Assembly: GCA_029268325.1 (NCBI GenBank) | Contig: JAJUGC010000150.1 | Location: forward strand, 1 to 5,963 | Origin: Gammaproteobacteria bacterium | Lineage (GTDB): Bacteria; Pseudomonadota; Gammaproteobacteria; Pseudomonadales; Oleiphilaceae | DNA: 5,963 nt | Direction: 5' to 3' | Part shown: positions 1 to 5,147 of the stretch, one piece after another | Layout of the letters: every line of letters begins with the position of its first letter | Numbering within the stretch: position 1 is the first letter of the stretch | Notes under the pieces: model-generated | What the model saw: the letters and a program-made list of their open reading frames with translations, nothing else | The model's database searches: none | Told to the model about the DNA's origin: nothing | Made by a program: the position numbers and the translations under genes

Positions 1-21
1 CCCCTAAAGGATAACCAAAGA

Positions 22-35
22 TTGACATAAAGCAA
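22..35. promoter_or_regulatory. Possible second FNR/ANR-like box
   Basis: TTGAC-ATAA-AGCAA matches the FNR consensus TTGAT-N4-ATCAA at 8 of 10 positions. It lies in the 95-base non-coding stretch behind the HemN-like gene. If it is real, it would serve a gene beyond the left edge, which cannot be seen. A weak minus-strand promoter (TTGCTT, 16-base spacer, TATCCT at 8-13) overlaps it, but the spacing does not fit class II FNR activation. The rest of 1-95 holds only a 5-bp hairpin (AGGGA/TCCCT, 57-70) without a T tract, so I see no convincing terminator for the HemN-like gene. Confidence 0.25.
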
Positions 36-95
36 CTAAAACCCATGTTTTTCGTAAGGGAAATATCCCTATTGACCTAATGAGTCTTTCCTTAC

Positions 96-1208
96 TTAGC
101 TTTTGACGGGTTGTAGATAACCGCCGCTGCCAAAAGCCAGTTGTTGCTGATCGATCAGGCTGTAGTACTGGTCAAGCTGGTCAACATTCACGCCAAACAT
201 ATTGTCGATAATGCTGACCGCGCCGAGTCCTATGCCAAAGACATGGCCTGGGATTGCAGGCTGGGCAGAGGCATGGGCAACAAAGTGGTTCCCAAGGCGC
301 TCATAACCCTTTTTAAAGAGCACTGGCTCCAGGCGTTCCAGGGCCGAAGCCAGGTCCAGCTCCTTGCTACGGGCTGGGACCGCAGGGGCTGTTGCGGCAT
401 AGGCCGGGTGGGGTGTCAGGTAGATAGTGCTAAGCTTCAGGTCCGCAGCCCGGCGCGCCATCTTTTCTACTTCGTTGCGCTTTTTTAGAGGCCGGTAGTC
501 GAGGCTGGTGCTGATCGCAGTATAGCCATAGCTTCGTAACAGAGAAACAAAGTTCTTCAGGTCTTTTTGCGGGTATTGGGTCAATTCGTTGAAGTTGCTC
601 AGGAAAATATTCGTAAACCCCAGTCCGCGTGCCAAGGCAAGGATTCCGTCGTCTTGGGGGAGTTCGGGAAGCTCGAACACGAAGCGGGCACTTTGATCCC
701 GGCGCAGGGAAAAGTTCCGGTTGAGGTAATAAAGAACCTCCGTCATTTCTGCCGGTTGCAGCAAGCGGGTCATTTCCGCCGGCCAATAGAGATATTGGAG
801 GTGGCGGCTTTTGCTGATCAAGCTGCCCAGTAGCCGGATTTCACTGACCAGATGATCCAGATAGGTTCGCAATACCTCTTGCCGGTGACCTTGAGATAAC
901 TGCAGGCCGCCGGTGGGGACGGCCCGCTGCAATGGCATGTTCAGGGCAATGGCATAGTCGGAGTGGCTATGGTTACTGTTCAGAATCGCATTACGAAAGC
1001 CTTGTCCGGTAAAGTCCCGGTCCAGGCTAAAGCTAACTGCTGAAGATGTGTGTTTCCCTCGTCCTGCACCGACGCCTTCTAACCAGTATTGTGCAGCCAA
1101 ATAGGATTGCATGGATATCGCGTGCCAGTATCGCGCCAACGACGACCCGGACCAGGTGGTAGCCCTGGTTGGACCTAGCGCTAAAAAGTCTGTGAATTGC
1201 GCGCTCAT
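96..1208 (-). CDS. Cysteine-free HemN-like protein (predicted radical-SAM pseudoenzyme)
   Basis: The 370-residue protein follows HemN, the oxygen-independent coproporphyrinogen III oxidase of heme synthesis. Seen: residues 85-124 run in register with the HemN segment from YVHIPFC to the YLDALEQEI helix. Residues 139-207 match the segment from LHWGGGTPT to VQDFN. Residues 301-360 (GYERLGNHF, then FGIGLGAVSIIDNMFG and LDQYYSLIDQQ) match HemN GYQFIGMDHF, LLGMGVSAISMIG and LKQYYQQVDEQ. Missing: there is no cysteine in the protein. The CxxxCxxC ligands fall on M91, R95 and P98, and GGGTP is replaced by PAEMT (143-147). The protein ends where the HemN C-terminal domain would begin; HemN is about 457 residues. 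It therefore cannot hold the usual 4Fe-4S cluster, and radical-SAM catalysis is not expected. The ATG at 1208 is chosen because AGAGGTAA lies just upstream; a TTG 37 codons earlier (1319) gives a leader unlike the family. The reading frame is intact, so a non-catalytic role (heme or porphyrin binding, regulation) is possible but not shown. Confidence 0.8.
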   Translation of the reverse strand: MSAQFTDFLALGPTRATTWSGSSLARYWHAISMQSYLAAQYWLEGVGAGRGKHTSSAVSFSLDRDFTGQGFRNAILNSNHSHSDYAIALNMPLQRAVPTGGLQLSQGHRQEVLRTYLDHLVSEIRLLGSLISKSRHLQYLYWPAEMTRLLQPAEMTEVLYYLNRNFSLRRDQSARFVFELPELPQDDGILALARGLGFTNIFLSNFNELTQYPQKDLKNFVSLLRSYGYTAISTSLDYRPLKKRNEVEKMARRAADLKLSTIYLTPHPAYAATAPAVPARSKELDLASALERLEPVLFKKGYERLGNHFVAHASAQPAIPGHVFGIGLGAVSIIDNMFGVNVDQLDQYYSLIDQQQLAFGSGGYLQPVKS

Positions 1209-1213
1209 GCTCG

Positions 1214-1221
1214 TTACCTCT
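1214..1221 (-). promoter_or_regulatory. Ribosome binding site deciding the HemN-like start
   Basis: AGAGGTAA on the minus strand puts GAGG 8 bases before the ATG at 1208. It is the best Shine-Dalgarno match near any possible start of this gene. It selects the start MSAQF over the upstream TTG at 1319. Confidence 0.7.
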
Positions 1222-1330
1222 GCTCGCGTTCCTGTAGTAGGAAGCGCTCCGTCAAGATGTCTTGTGGGATGGGAGTGCCTCCAAAAAGGCCTGCGAATCG
1301 TGTGATTTTTGAGCATCAACGGCTAGGGGT

Positions 1331-1336
1331 AGTCTA
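1331..1336 (-). promoter_or_regulatory. Predicted -10 box of the HemN-like gene
   Basis: TAGACT on the minus strand matches TATAAT at 4 of 6 positions. It predicts a transcript start near 1323-1324 and a leader of about 115 bases. No good -35 hexamer is present. Instead, an FNR-type box is centred 40.5 to 41.5 bases upstream of that start, as expected for an activator-dependent class II promoter. Confidence 0.45.
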
Positions 1337-1357
1337 GCGGAGCCGTCCACCACACCA

Positions 1358-1371
1358 TTGACTTGCATCAA
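1358..1371 (-). promoter_or_regulatory. FNR/ANR-type binding site
   Basis: The minus strand reads TTGAT-GCAA-GTCAA (plus: TTGAC-TTGC-ATCAA), 9 of 10 matches to the FNR consensus TTGAT-N4-ATCAA. FNR, and ANR in pseudomonads, are oxygen-sensing activators, and hemN genes are known targets in pseudomonads. Its only visible downstream gene is the HemN-like one, and its distance to the predicted -10 box fits class II activation. No other element in this gap explains expression of that gene. Confidence 0.6.
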
Positions 1372-1464
1372 AGAGGAAACGATTTAGACGGACAAAGGTG
1401 CCGGTAGCACGAGGGCGGTCAATTCCCGCAAGGTGGTGTAAGCGCCAGAGGAGGAGAAGAGAAG

Positions 1465-1488
1465 CCGGCGCACCTACTGGTGCGCCGG
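1465..1488 (-). terminator. Hairpin behind fabB, probable terminator
   Basis: A perfect 10-bp stem (CCGGCGCACC/GGTGCGCCGG) with a 4-base loop starts 12 bases after the fabB stop codon. On the minus strand it is followed by CTTCTCTTCTCCTCC, a pyrimidine tract rather than a clean T run, so termination may be inefficient or Rho-assisted. A GC-rich hairpin of this kind could also be one copy of a dispersed REP-type repeat; a single copy cannot tell. Confidence 0.5.
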
Positions 1489-1499
1489 GCTACAGGAGG

Positions 1500-2717
1500 T
1501 TATTTGGACAGCTTCTCAAATACCAGGGAAGCATTGGTGCCGCCGAACCCAAAGCTGTTGGACAGAACCCGGTTCAGTTGGGCCGGTACACAGGTCTCCG
1601 TCACAATCGGCAGTTCGGCTGCTTCGGGGCTGAGGGTGCGGGCATTGGCGGTACCGGCGATAAAGCCGTGCTCCATCATCAGCAAGCTGTAGATGGCCTC
1701 ATGTACGCCGGCAGCCCCCAAGGAGTGCCCTGACAGGGACTTGGTGGATGAAATGGGGGGCACCTGGTCTCCGAAAGTATCCTTGATGGCCTTGAGTTCG
1801 GCTACATCCCCGACCGGGGTACTGGTGCCGTGGGCATTAATGTAGTCGATGGGACCTTGCACCGTGGACAGCGCCTCTTGCATGCAGCGTACTGCGCCTT
1901 CCCCGGAGGGGGCGACCATGTCGTAGCCGTCGGAGCTGGCACCATAGCCGACGATTTCGGCGTAGATGGGGGCGCCGCGCTTGAGGGCGTGCTCCAGCTC
2001 TTCCAGTACAAGAATGCCGGCACCACCGGCAATGACGAAGCCGTCGCGGGTCTCGTCATAGGGACGGGATGCTTCGGTCGGGGTGTCATTGTATTTGGTG
2101 GACAGCGCGCCCATGGCGTCGAACAACATGGTCAGGGACCAGTGCTCTTCCTCCCCGCCACCGGCGAAGATAATGTCCTGGCGACCGGAGCGGATTTGTT
2201 CCATGGCGTTGCCGATACAGTGAGCGCTGGTCGCGCAGGCGGATGAAATGGAGTAGTTCACCCCCTTGATCTTGAAGGCGGTCGCCAGGCAGGCGGAAAC
2301 CGTGCTGCCCATGATGCGCGGCACCATGTACGGCCCGATCCGCTTGACGCCTTTACTGCGCAGGATGTCAGCAGACTCGATCTGGTATTGGGAAGAGGCG
2401 CCGCCGGAGCCGGCGATAATGCCGATTCGCGGATCGGAGATCTGGGCCTCGTCGAGTCCAGCATCTTCAATGGCCTGCTTCATGGCGATATAGGCAAACG
2501 CCGCGGAATCACCCATGAAGCGCCGTTGCTTGCGGTCAATAAGTTCTTCGGTGTCCAGGTCGATGGAACCGGAAATTTGGCTGCGAAAACCCAGGTCGCG
2601 GTAGCTTTCATTAAAGCGGATACCGGAGCGTCCGGTCTTCAGGCTTTGCAGAACCTCTTGTTTGGAGTTGCCCAGGCAGGAGACGATCCCCATGCCCGTG
2701 ACTACGATGCGTCGCAT
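1500..2717 (-). CDS. fabB: 3-oxoacyl-ACP synthase I (KAS I)
   Basis: FabB condenses malonyl-ACP with acyl-ACP in cytosolic type II fatty-acid elongation. It is needed to extend the cis-3-decenoyl intermediate towards unsaturated fatty acids. The 405-residue protein is near-identical in layout to E. coli FabB (406). The nucleophile C161 sits in SISSACATSAHCIGN, the catalytic H296 in NAHGTSTPVGD, and K326 and H331 in KSLSGHSLGAAG. The C-terminal NSFGFGGTNA glycine loop is present (387-396). These residues sit two positions before their E. coli counterparts. The ATG at 2717 has only a weak AAAGAG ribosome site 8 bases away, but the N-terminus MRRIVVTGMG fits the family. fabA, its usual pseudomonad partner, is not adjacent. 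The gene stands alone, divergent from an acyltransferase. Confidence 0.97.
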   Translation of the reverse strand: MRRIVVTGMGIVSCLGNSKQEVLQSLKTGRSGIRFNESYRDLGFRSQISGSIDLDTEELIDRKQRRFMGDSAAFAYIAMKQAIEDAGLDEAQISDPRIGIIAGSGGASSQYQIESADILRSKGVKRIGPYMVPRIMGSTVSACLATAFKIKGVNYSISSACATSAHCIGNAMEQIRSGRQDIIFAGGGEEEHWSLTMLFDAMGALSTKYNDTPTEASRPYDETRDGFVIAGGAGILVLEELEHALKRGAPIYAEIVGYGASSDGYDMVAPSGEGAVRCMQEALSTVQGPIDYINAHGTSTPVGDVAELKAIKDTFGDQVPPISSTKSLSGHSLGAAGVHEAIYSLLMMEHGFIAGTANARTLSPEAAELPIVTETCVPAQLNRVLSNSFGFGGTNASLVFEKLSK

Positions 2718-2774
2718 AGGCTGAGCTCTTTCAATGTATTGGTGAAGCCGGCGGGATGCCAGCGTAATGGGCCT

Positions 2775-2802
2775 ATTCTAGTCGACAAAGGGCGGGAGCG
2801 AA
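2775..2802 (-). promoter_or_regulatory. Predicted fabB promoter
   Basis: TAGAAT (2775-2780, 5 of 6 matches to TATAAT) lies 16 bases from a poor -35, TTCGCT (2797-2802, 3 of 6). The transcript would start near 2768 with a leader of about 50 bases. I see no clear FabR or FadR operator; a short inverted repeat (GTAGG/CCTAC, 5-base spacer, about 2807-2821) lies just upstream of it. Confidence 0.45.
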
Positions 2803-2834
2803 AACTGTAGGATTCCCCTACCACTGGGATGGAA

Positions 2835-2863
2835 TGTTCAAAACCGCCACAGCCTGCTATTCT
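2835..2863 (+). promoter_or_regulatory. Possible promoter of the acyltransferase gene
   Basis: TGCTATTCT (2855-2863) resembles an extended -10 element (TGnTATAAT), which can make up for the weak -35 TGTTCA (2835-2840) 17 bases before it. The transcript start would be near 2870, giving a leader of about 32 bases to the ATG at 2902. This would place the TTG at 2866 outside the message. Confidence 0.35.
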
Positions 2864-2901
2864 GCTTGGTTAATTTTCCCGCCTTTGAGCAGTTCTTTTG
2901 C

Positions 2902-3630
2902 ATGTACGCAGTCTATTTCCTTCGCTCTCTTATCTTTTATGCCGGTTATGCCAGTGCCGTCCTGATTTTCGGAAGCATTGGCTGTCTGGTCGCTCCCTGG
3001 CTGACATTGCGGCGCCGCTACTGGTTTCTGACCCGGTTCAACTATTTCGTGCTCTGGTGGAGCCGGGTGGCCTGCGGTATCCGCTATCAGCTGGAAGGCG
3101 CCGAGCATATTCCTGCGCAACCCTGTGTGGTGGTGAGCAATCATGAAAGCGCCTGGGAAACCTACTACCTGGCTACCTTGTTCGTGCCGCAAAGTACGGT
3201 TCTCAAGAAGGAGCTGCTGTCTATTCCAGTGTTTGGTTGGGCTTTGCGACGGCTTCACCCCATTGCCATCGATCGCCAGCGGCCGACCCATGCCCTGAAG
3301 CAGCTGGTGCAGCAGGGCAAGGTGCGGCTCCAGAACGGGAGCTGGGTGCTGATTTTTCCGGAAGGGACCCGGGTGCGGCCAGGCAAGAAGGGCAAGTTCA
3401 ATAAAGGCGGTGCCTTACTGGCGCATCAGGCCGAGGTGCCCATTCTGCCGGTTGCCCACAATGCAGGCCAGTGCTGGCCGGCGGGTTCCGTCACCAAATA
3501 TCCGGGAGTGATCCGGGTGCGGATCGGGCCGCCGATTGCTTGTGAGGGGCTAAGCCGGGATGAGCTGCACGAGAAGGCGGAGCAGTGGATTCGCAGTGCC
3601 ATGGCGGAATTAAAGCAGGAGAAAGGCTAA
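2902..3630 (+). CDS. plsC: 1-acylglycerol-3-phosphate O-acyltransferase
   Basis: This family moves an acyl chain onto the 2-position of lysophosphatidic acid to make phosphatidic acid, at the inner membrane. The 242-residue protein opens with a hydrophobic segment (about 9-34) and a second aromatic-rich one (about 41-58). The four acyltransferase motifs follow in order: NHESAWE (80-86, catalytic H81), KKELLSIPVFGWA (102-114), FPEGTR (152-157) and VPILPVAHNAG (179-189). The acidic residue of the HX4D motif is glutamate (E86), a variant I recall from the pseudomonad LptA/PlsC-like branch (HQSTWE). The ATG at 2902 is preferred over the TTG at 2866, which would fall before the predicted transcript start; only a weak GAGCAG lies upstream. 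It is divergent from fabB, which fits a shared lipid theme. Substrate choice cannot be read from sequence, and a second PlsC elsewhere is likely. Confidence 0.88.
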   Translation: MYAVYFLRSLIFYAGYASAVLIFGSIGCLVAPWLTLRRRYWFLTRFNYFVLWWSRVACGIRYQLEGAEHIPAQPCVVVSNHESAWETYYLATLFVPQSTVLKKELLSIPVFGWALRRLHPIAIDRQRPTHALKQLVQQGKVRLQNGSWVLIFPEGTRVRPGKKGKFNKGGALLAHQAEVPILPVAHNAGQCWPAGSVTKYPGVIRVRIGPPIACEGLSRDELHEKAEQWIRSAMAELKQEKG

Positions 3631-3701
3631 AGCCAGATTGGCGATTGCTGTGGCTATCTAGGCGGATGGCGAGGGCAGGGAAGAATAATCGTAGCCATAA
3701 C

Positions 3702-3730
3702 AAAAAAGCCCAGGTTTTTACCTGGGCTTT
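3702..3730 (-). terminator. Rho-independent terminator of tRNA-Met
   Basis: An 11-bp perfect stem (AAAGCCCAGGT/ACCTGGGCTTT) with a 4-base loop begins 8 bases after the tRNA CCA end. On the minus strand the stem runs into six Ts, a classic terminator. On the plus strand only three Ts follow the hairpin, so it may also end acyltransferase transcripts from the other side, with lower efficiency. The 71 bases between the acyltransferase stop and this hairpin hold nothing else I can support. Confidence 0.9.
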
Positions 3731-3737
3731 CGAATAT

Positions 3738-3814
3738 TGGTAGCAACGGGTGGAATCGAACCACCGACCCCAGCATTATGAGTGCTGTGCTCTAACCGTC
3801 TGAGCTACGTTGCC
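3738..3814 (-). tRNA. tRNA-Met (CAT anticodon), elongator type
   Basis: The 77-base cloverleaf includes an encoded CCA. Stems: acceptor 7 bp, D stem GCTC/GAGC, anticodon stem CAGCA/TGCTG with loop CTCATAA (anticodon at 3778-3780), and T stem GGTGG/CCACC with loop TTCGATT. The initiator is excluded because it lacks the C1-A72 mismatch and the three G-C anticodon pairs. tRNA-Ile2 also carries CAT, but the variable loop GGGTC and overall sequence follow E. coli elongator tRNA-Met. The odd point is the first acceptor pair, a G1-U72 wobble where E. coli has G-C. It lies 71 bases downstream of ychF with its own promoter and terminator. Confidence 0.95.
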
Positions 3815-3827
3815 GATGTGGGAGCGC

Positions 3828-3856
3828 ATTATCCAGATATCCTATGGGCCTGTCAA
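3828..3856 (-). promoter_or_regulatory. Strong sigma-70 promoter of tRNA-Met
   Basis: TTGACA (3851-3856, perfect) and GATAAT (3828-3833, 5 of 6) are separated by exactly 17 bases on the minus strand. Transcription should start a few bases before the mature tRNA, leaving a very short 5' leader. The bases after the -10 (GCGCTCC) form a GC-rich discriminator of the kind linked to stringent control of stable-RNA promoters. Confidence 0.85.
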
Positions 3857-3873
3857 CAGCTAAAAGGCCCATA
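3843..3873. repeat. Inverted repeat around the tRNA promoter -35 box
   Basis: TATGGGCC and GGCCCATA form a perfect 8-bp inverted repeat with a 15-base loop; one U-G and one C-G pair can extend it in minus-strand RNA. It begins 12 bases after the ychF stop codon. The -35 hexamer of the tRNA promoter sits at one end of the loop, directly against an arm. No T run follows, so it is not a standard terminator; it may fold at the ychF mRNA 3' end or act as an operator. Confidence 0.6.
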
Positions 3874-3885
3874 AGTGGCGCCCAA

Positions 3886-4977
3886 TTACACGTTAAACCG
3901 GAAATGGATAACGTCGCCGTCCTGGACCACGTACTCTTTGCCTTCCAGGCGCCATTTGCCGGCGTCTTTCGCGCCCTGTTCGCCCTTATAGGTGATGAAG
4001 TCGTCGTAGCTGATTACTTCTGCCCGGATAAAGCCCCGCTCAAAGTCGGTGTGGATTACGCCGGCGGCCTGGGGAGCGGTTGCACCTACTTTGACAGTCC
4101 AGGCCCGTACTTCTTTCACGCCGGCGGTAAAGTAGGTTTGCAGGCCCAGCAGCTTGTAGCCGGCGCGGATGACCCGATCCAGTCCGGGCTCTTCCATGCC
4201 CAGTTCGGCGAGGAACTCGGCTTTTTCGTCTTCATCCAGCTCGGCAATCTCGGCTTCCAGTTTGTTGCAGATGGGAACCACTTCCGCGCCTTCGGCTGCG
4301 GCAATTTCCCGCACCTGGTCCAGCAGCGGGTTGTTCTCGAAGCCATCTTCCGCCACGTTGGCGATATACATGGTGGGCTTGATGGTCAGCAGGCACAGTT
4401 CCTTGATGACAGCCAGCTCGTCGCTATCCAGATTCAAGGAGCGTACCGGCTTGGCTTCGTTTAGGTGGGGGATCAGCTTCTGGATCACCGCTAATTGCTG
4501 CTTGGCCAGCTTGTCGTTGCCCTTGGCGGCGCGCTCGATCCGTTTAAGGGCCTTTTCCACGGTATCCAGGTCGGCCAGGGCCAGTTCCGTGTTGATCACT
4601 TCAATATCGGCCGCTGGATTCACCTGGTTGGCTACGTGGATCACATTGTCGTCCTGGAAGCAGCGTACGACGTGGGCAATGGCGTCTGTCTGGCGGATGT
4701 TGGCCAGGAATTGGTTGCCCAGGCCTTCACCTTTGGAGGCGCCGGCAACAAGGCCTGCAATATCCACGAACTCCATGGTGGTAGGTAAGACACGCTGTGG
4801 CTTGACGATTTCAGCCAGTTTGTTGAGGCGGGGGTCGGGCATGGGAACCACGCCGGTATTGGGTTCGATGGTGCAAAACGGAAAGTTTTCAGCATCAATA
4901 CCAGCCTTGGTGAGGGCATTGAAGAGGGTCGATTTGCCCACGTTGGGCAGGCCGACGATACCGCAGTTGAATCCCAT
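3886..4977 (-). CDS. ychF: Ribosome-binding ATPase YchF (Obg-like)
   Basis: YchF is a cytosolic TRAFAC-class P-loop protein that binds ribosomes and prefers ATP to GTP; in E. coli it is tied to oxidative-stress response and start-codon choice. The 363 residues equal the E. coli length and align throughout. Visible parts: P-loop GLPNVGKST (9-17), switch/Walker B DIAGLV (72-77), and the NVAE motif (207-210), which replaces the NKxD of true GTPases and explains the ATP preference. A helical coiled-coil insert covers about 125-200 and a C-terminal TGS domain about 281-363 (TYFTAGVKEVRAW to FNV). The ATG at 4977 has AGGT 7 bases upstream, and the N-terminus MGFNCGIVGLPN matches the family. It follows pth after 170 bases and has its own -10 box, so it is not strictly tied to the rplY-pth message. 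Confidence 0.97.
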   Translation of the reverse strand: MGFNCGIVGLPNVGKSTLFNALTKAGIDAENFPFCTIEPNTGVVPMPDPRLNKLAEIVKPQRVLPTTMEFVDIAGLVAGASKGEGLGNQFLANIRQTDAIAHVVRCFQDDNVIHVANQVNPAADIEVINTELALADLDTVEKALKRIERAAKGNDKLAKQQLAVIQKLIPHLNEAKPVRSLNLDSDELAVIKELCLLTIKPTMYIANVAEDGFENNPLLDQVREIAAAEGAEVVPICNKLEAEIAELDEDEKAEFLAELGMEEPGLDRVIRAGYKLLGLQTYFTAGVKEVRAWTVKVGATAPQAAGVIHTDFERGFIRAEVISYDDFITYKGEQGAKDAGKWRLEGKEYVVQDGDVIHFRFNV

Positions 4978-5033
4978 GGTGATTACCTATTAAGAAAAGA
5001 TCATGTAGAGCAAAGTCTGCTGGAAAGCGCCGT

Positions 5034-5039
5034 ATTATA
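5034..5039 (-). promoter_or_regulatory. Predicted -10 box of a ychF promoter
   Basis: A perfect TATAAT on the minus strand lies in the 170-base pth-ychF gap, giving a transcript start near 5027 and a leader of about 50 bases. At 17-base spacing the -35 is poor (TAGAAG, 3 of 6); a better TTGATA sits 21 bases away, too far for normal use. The promoter may be weak or activator-dependent. The rest of the gap holds a 10-base palindrome, TGACATGTCA (5100-5109), and no clear pth terminator. Confidence 0.5.
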
Positions 5040-5147
5040 GCGGGCTAAGCGCGGGGCTTCTATCAATTGGCCAGCTCGGCACAAAGCCCTCTGTCCAGGT
5101 GACATGTCATGGAGGTTGGATCTTGGATTGCTTCAGGAGTTCTGGGG

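Noticed and set aside
72..85. Third FNR-like site, TTGAC-CTAA-TGAGT
   Set aside because: Only the left half matches; the right half shares almost nothing with ATCAA.
430..786. Minus-strand open frame inside the HemN-like gene, considered as a frameshifted piece
   Set aside because: The HemN pattern runs without a break in the main frame on both sides, so no frameshift is needed.
1209..1319. N-terminal extension of the HemN-like protein from a TTG at 1319
   Set aside because: The added residues are rich in Arg, His and Pro and unlike HemN. The TTG has no ribosome site and sits almost at the predicted transcript start, while the ATG at 1208 has AGAGGTAA.
2761..2821. FabR or FadR operator near the fabB promoter
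   Set aside because: Fragments such as AGCGTA and AGCGAAAAC recall half of the FabR site, but no full palindrome of either type is present.
2866..2901. TTG start giving 12 more residues on the acyltransferase
   Set aside because: It would precede the predicted transcript start and has no ribosome site; the ATG at 2902 opens directly on the hydrophobic N-terminus.
3738..3814. tRNA-Ile2 (lysidine-modified CAT) instead of tRNA-Met
   Set aside because: The variable loop, D arm and overall sequence follow elongator tRNA-Met rather than tRNA-Ile2.
3844..4464. Plus-strand open frame of 206 codons across the ychF 3' end
   Set aside because: It is the antisense of ychF and of the tRNA promoter region, with no ribosome site and no recognisable domain.
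4169..4993. Long plus-strand open frame (274 codons) opposite ychF
   Set aside because: Its product is a low-complexity Ser/Ala/Arg-rich string, the usual antisense shadow of a GC-rich gene, and ychF on the other strand is certain.
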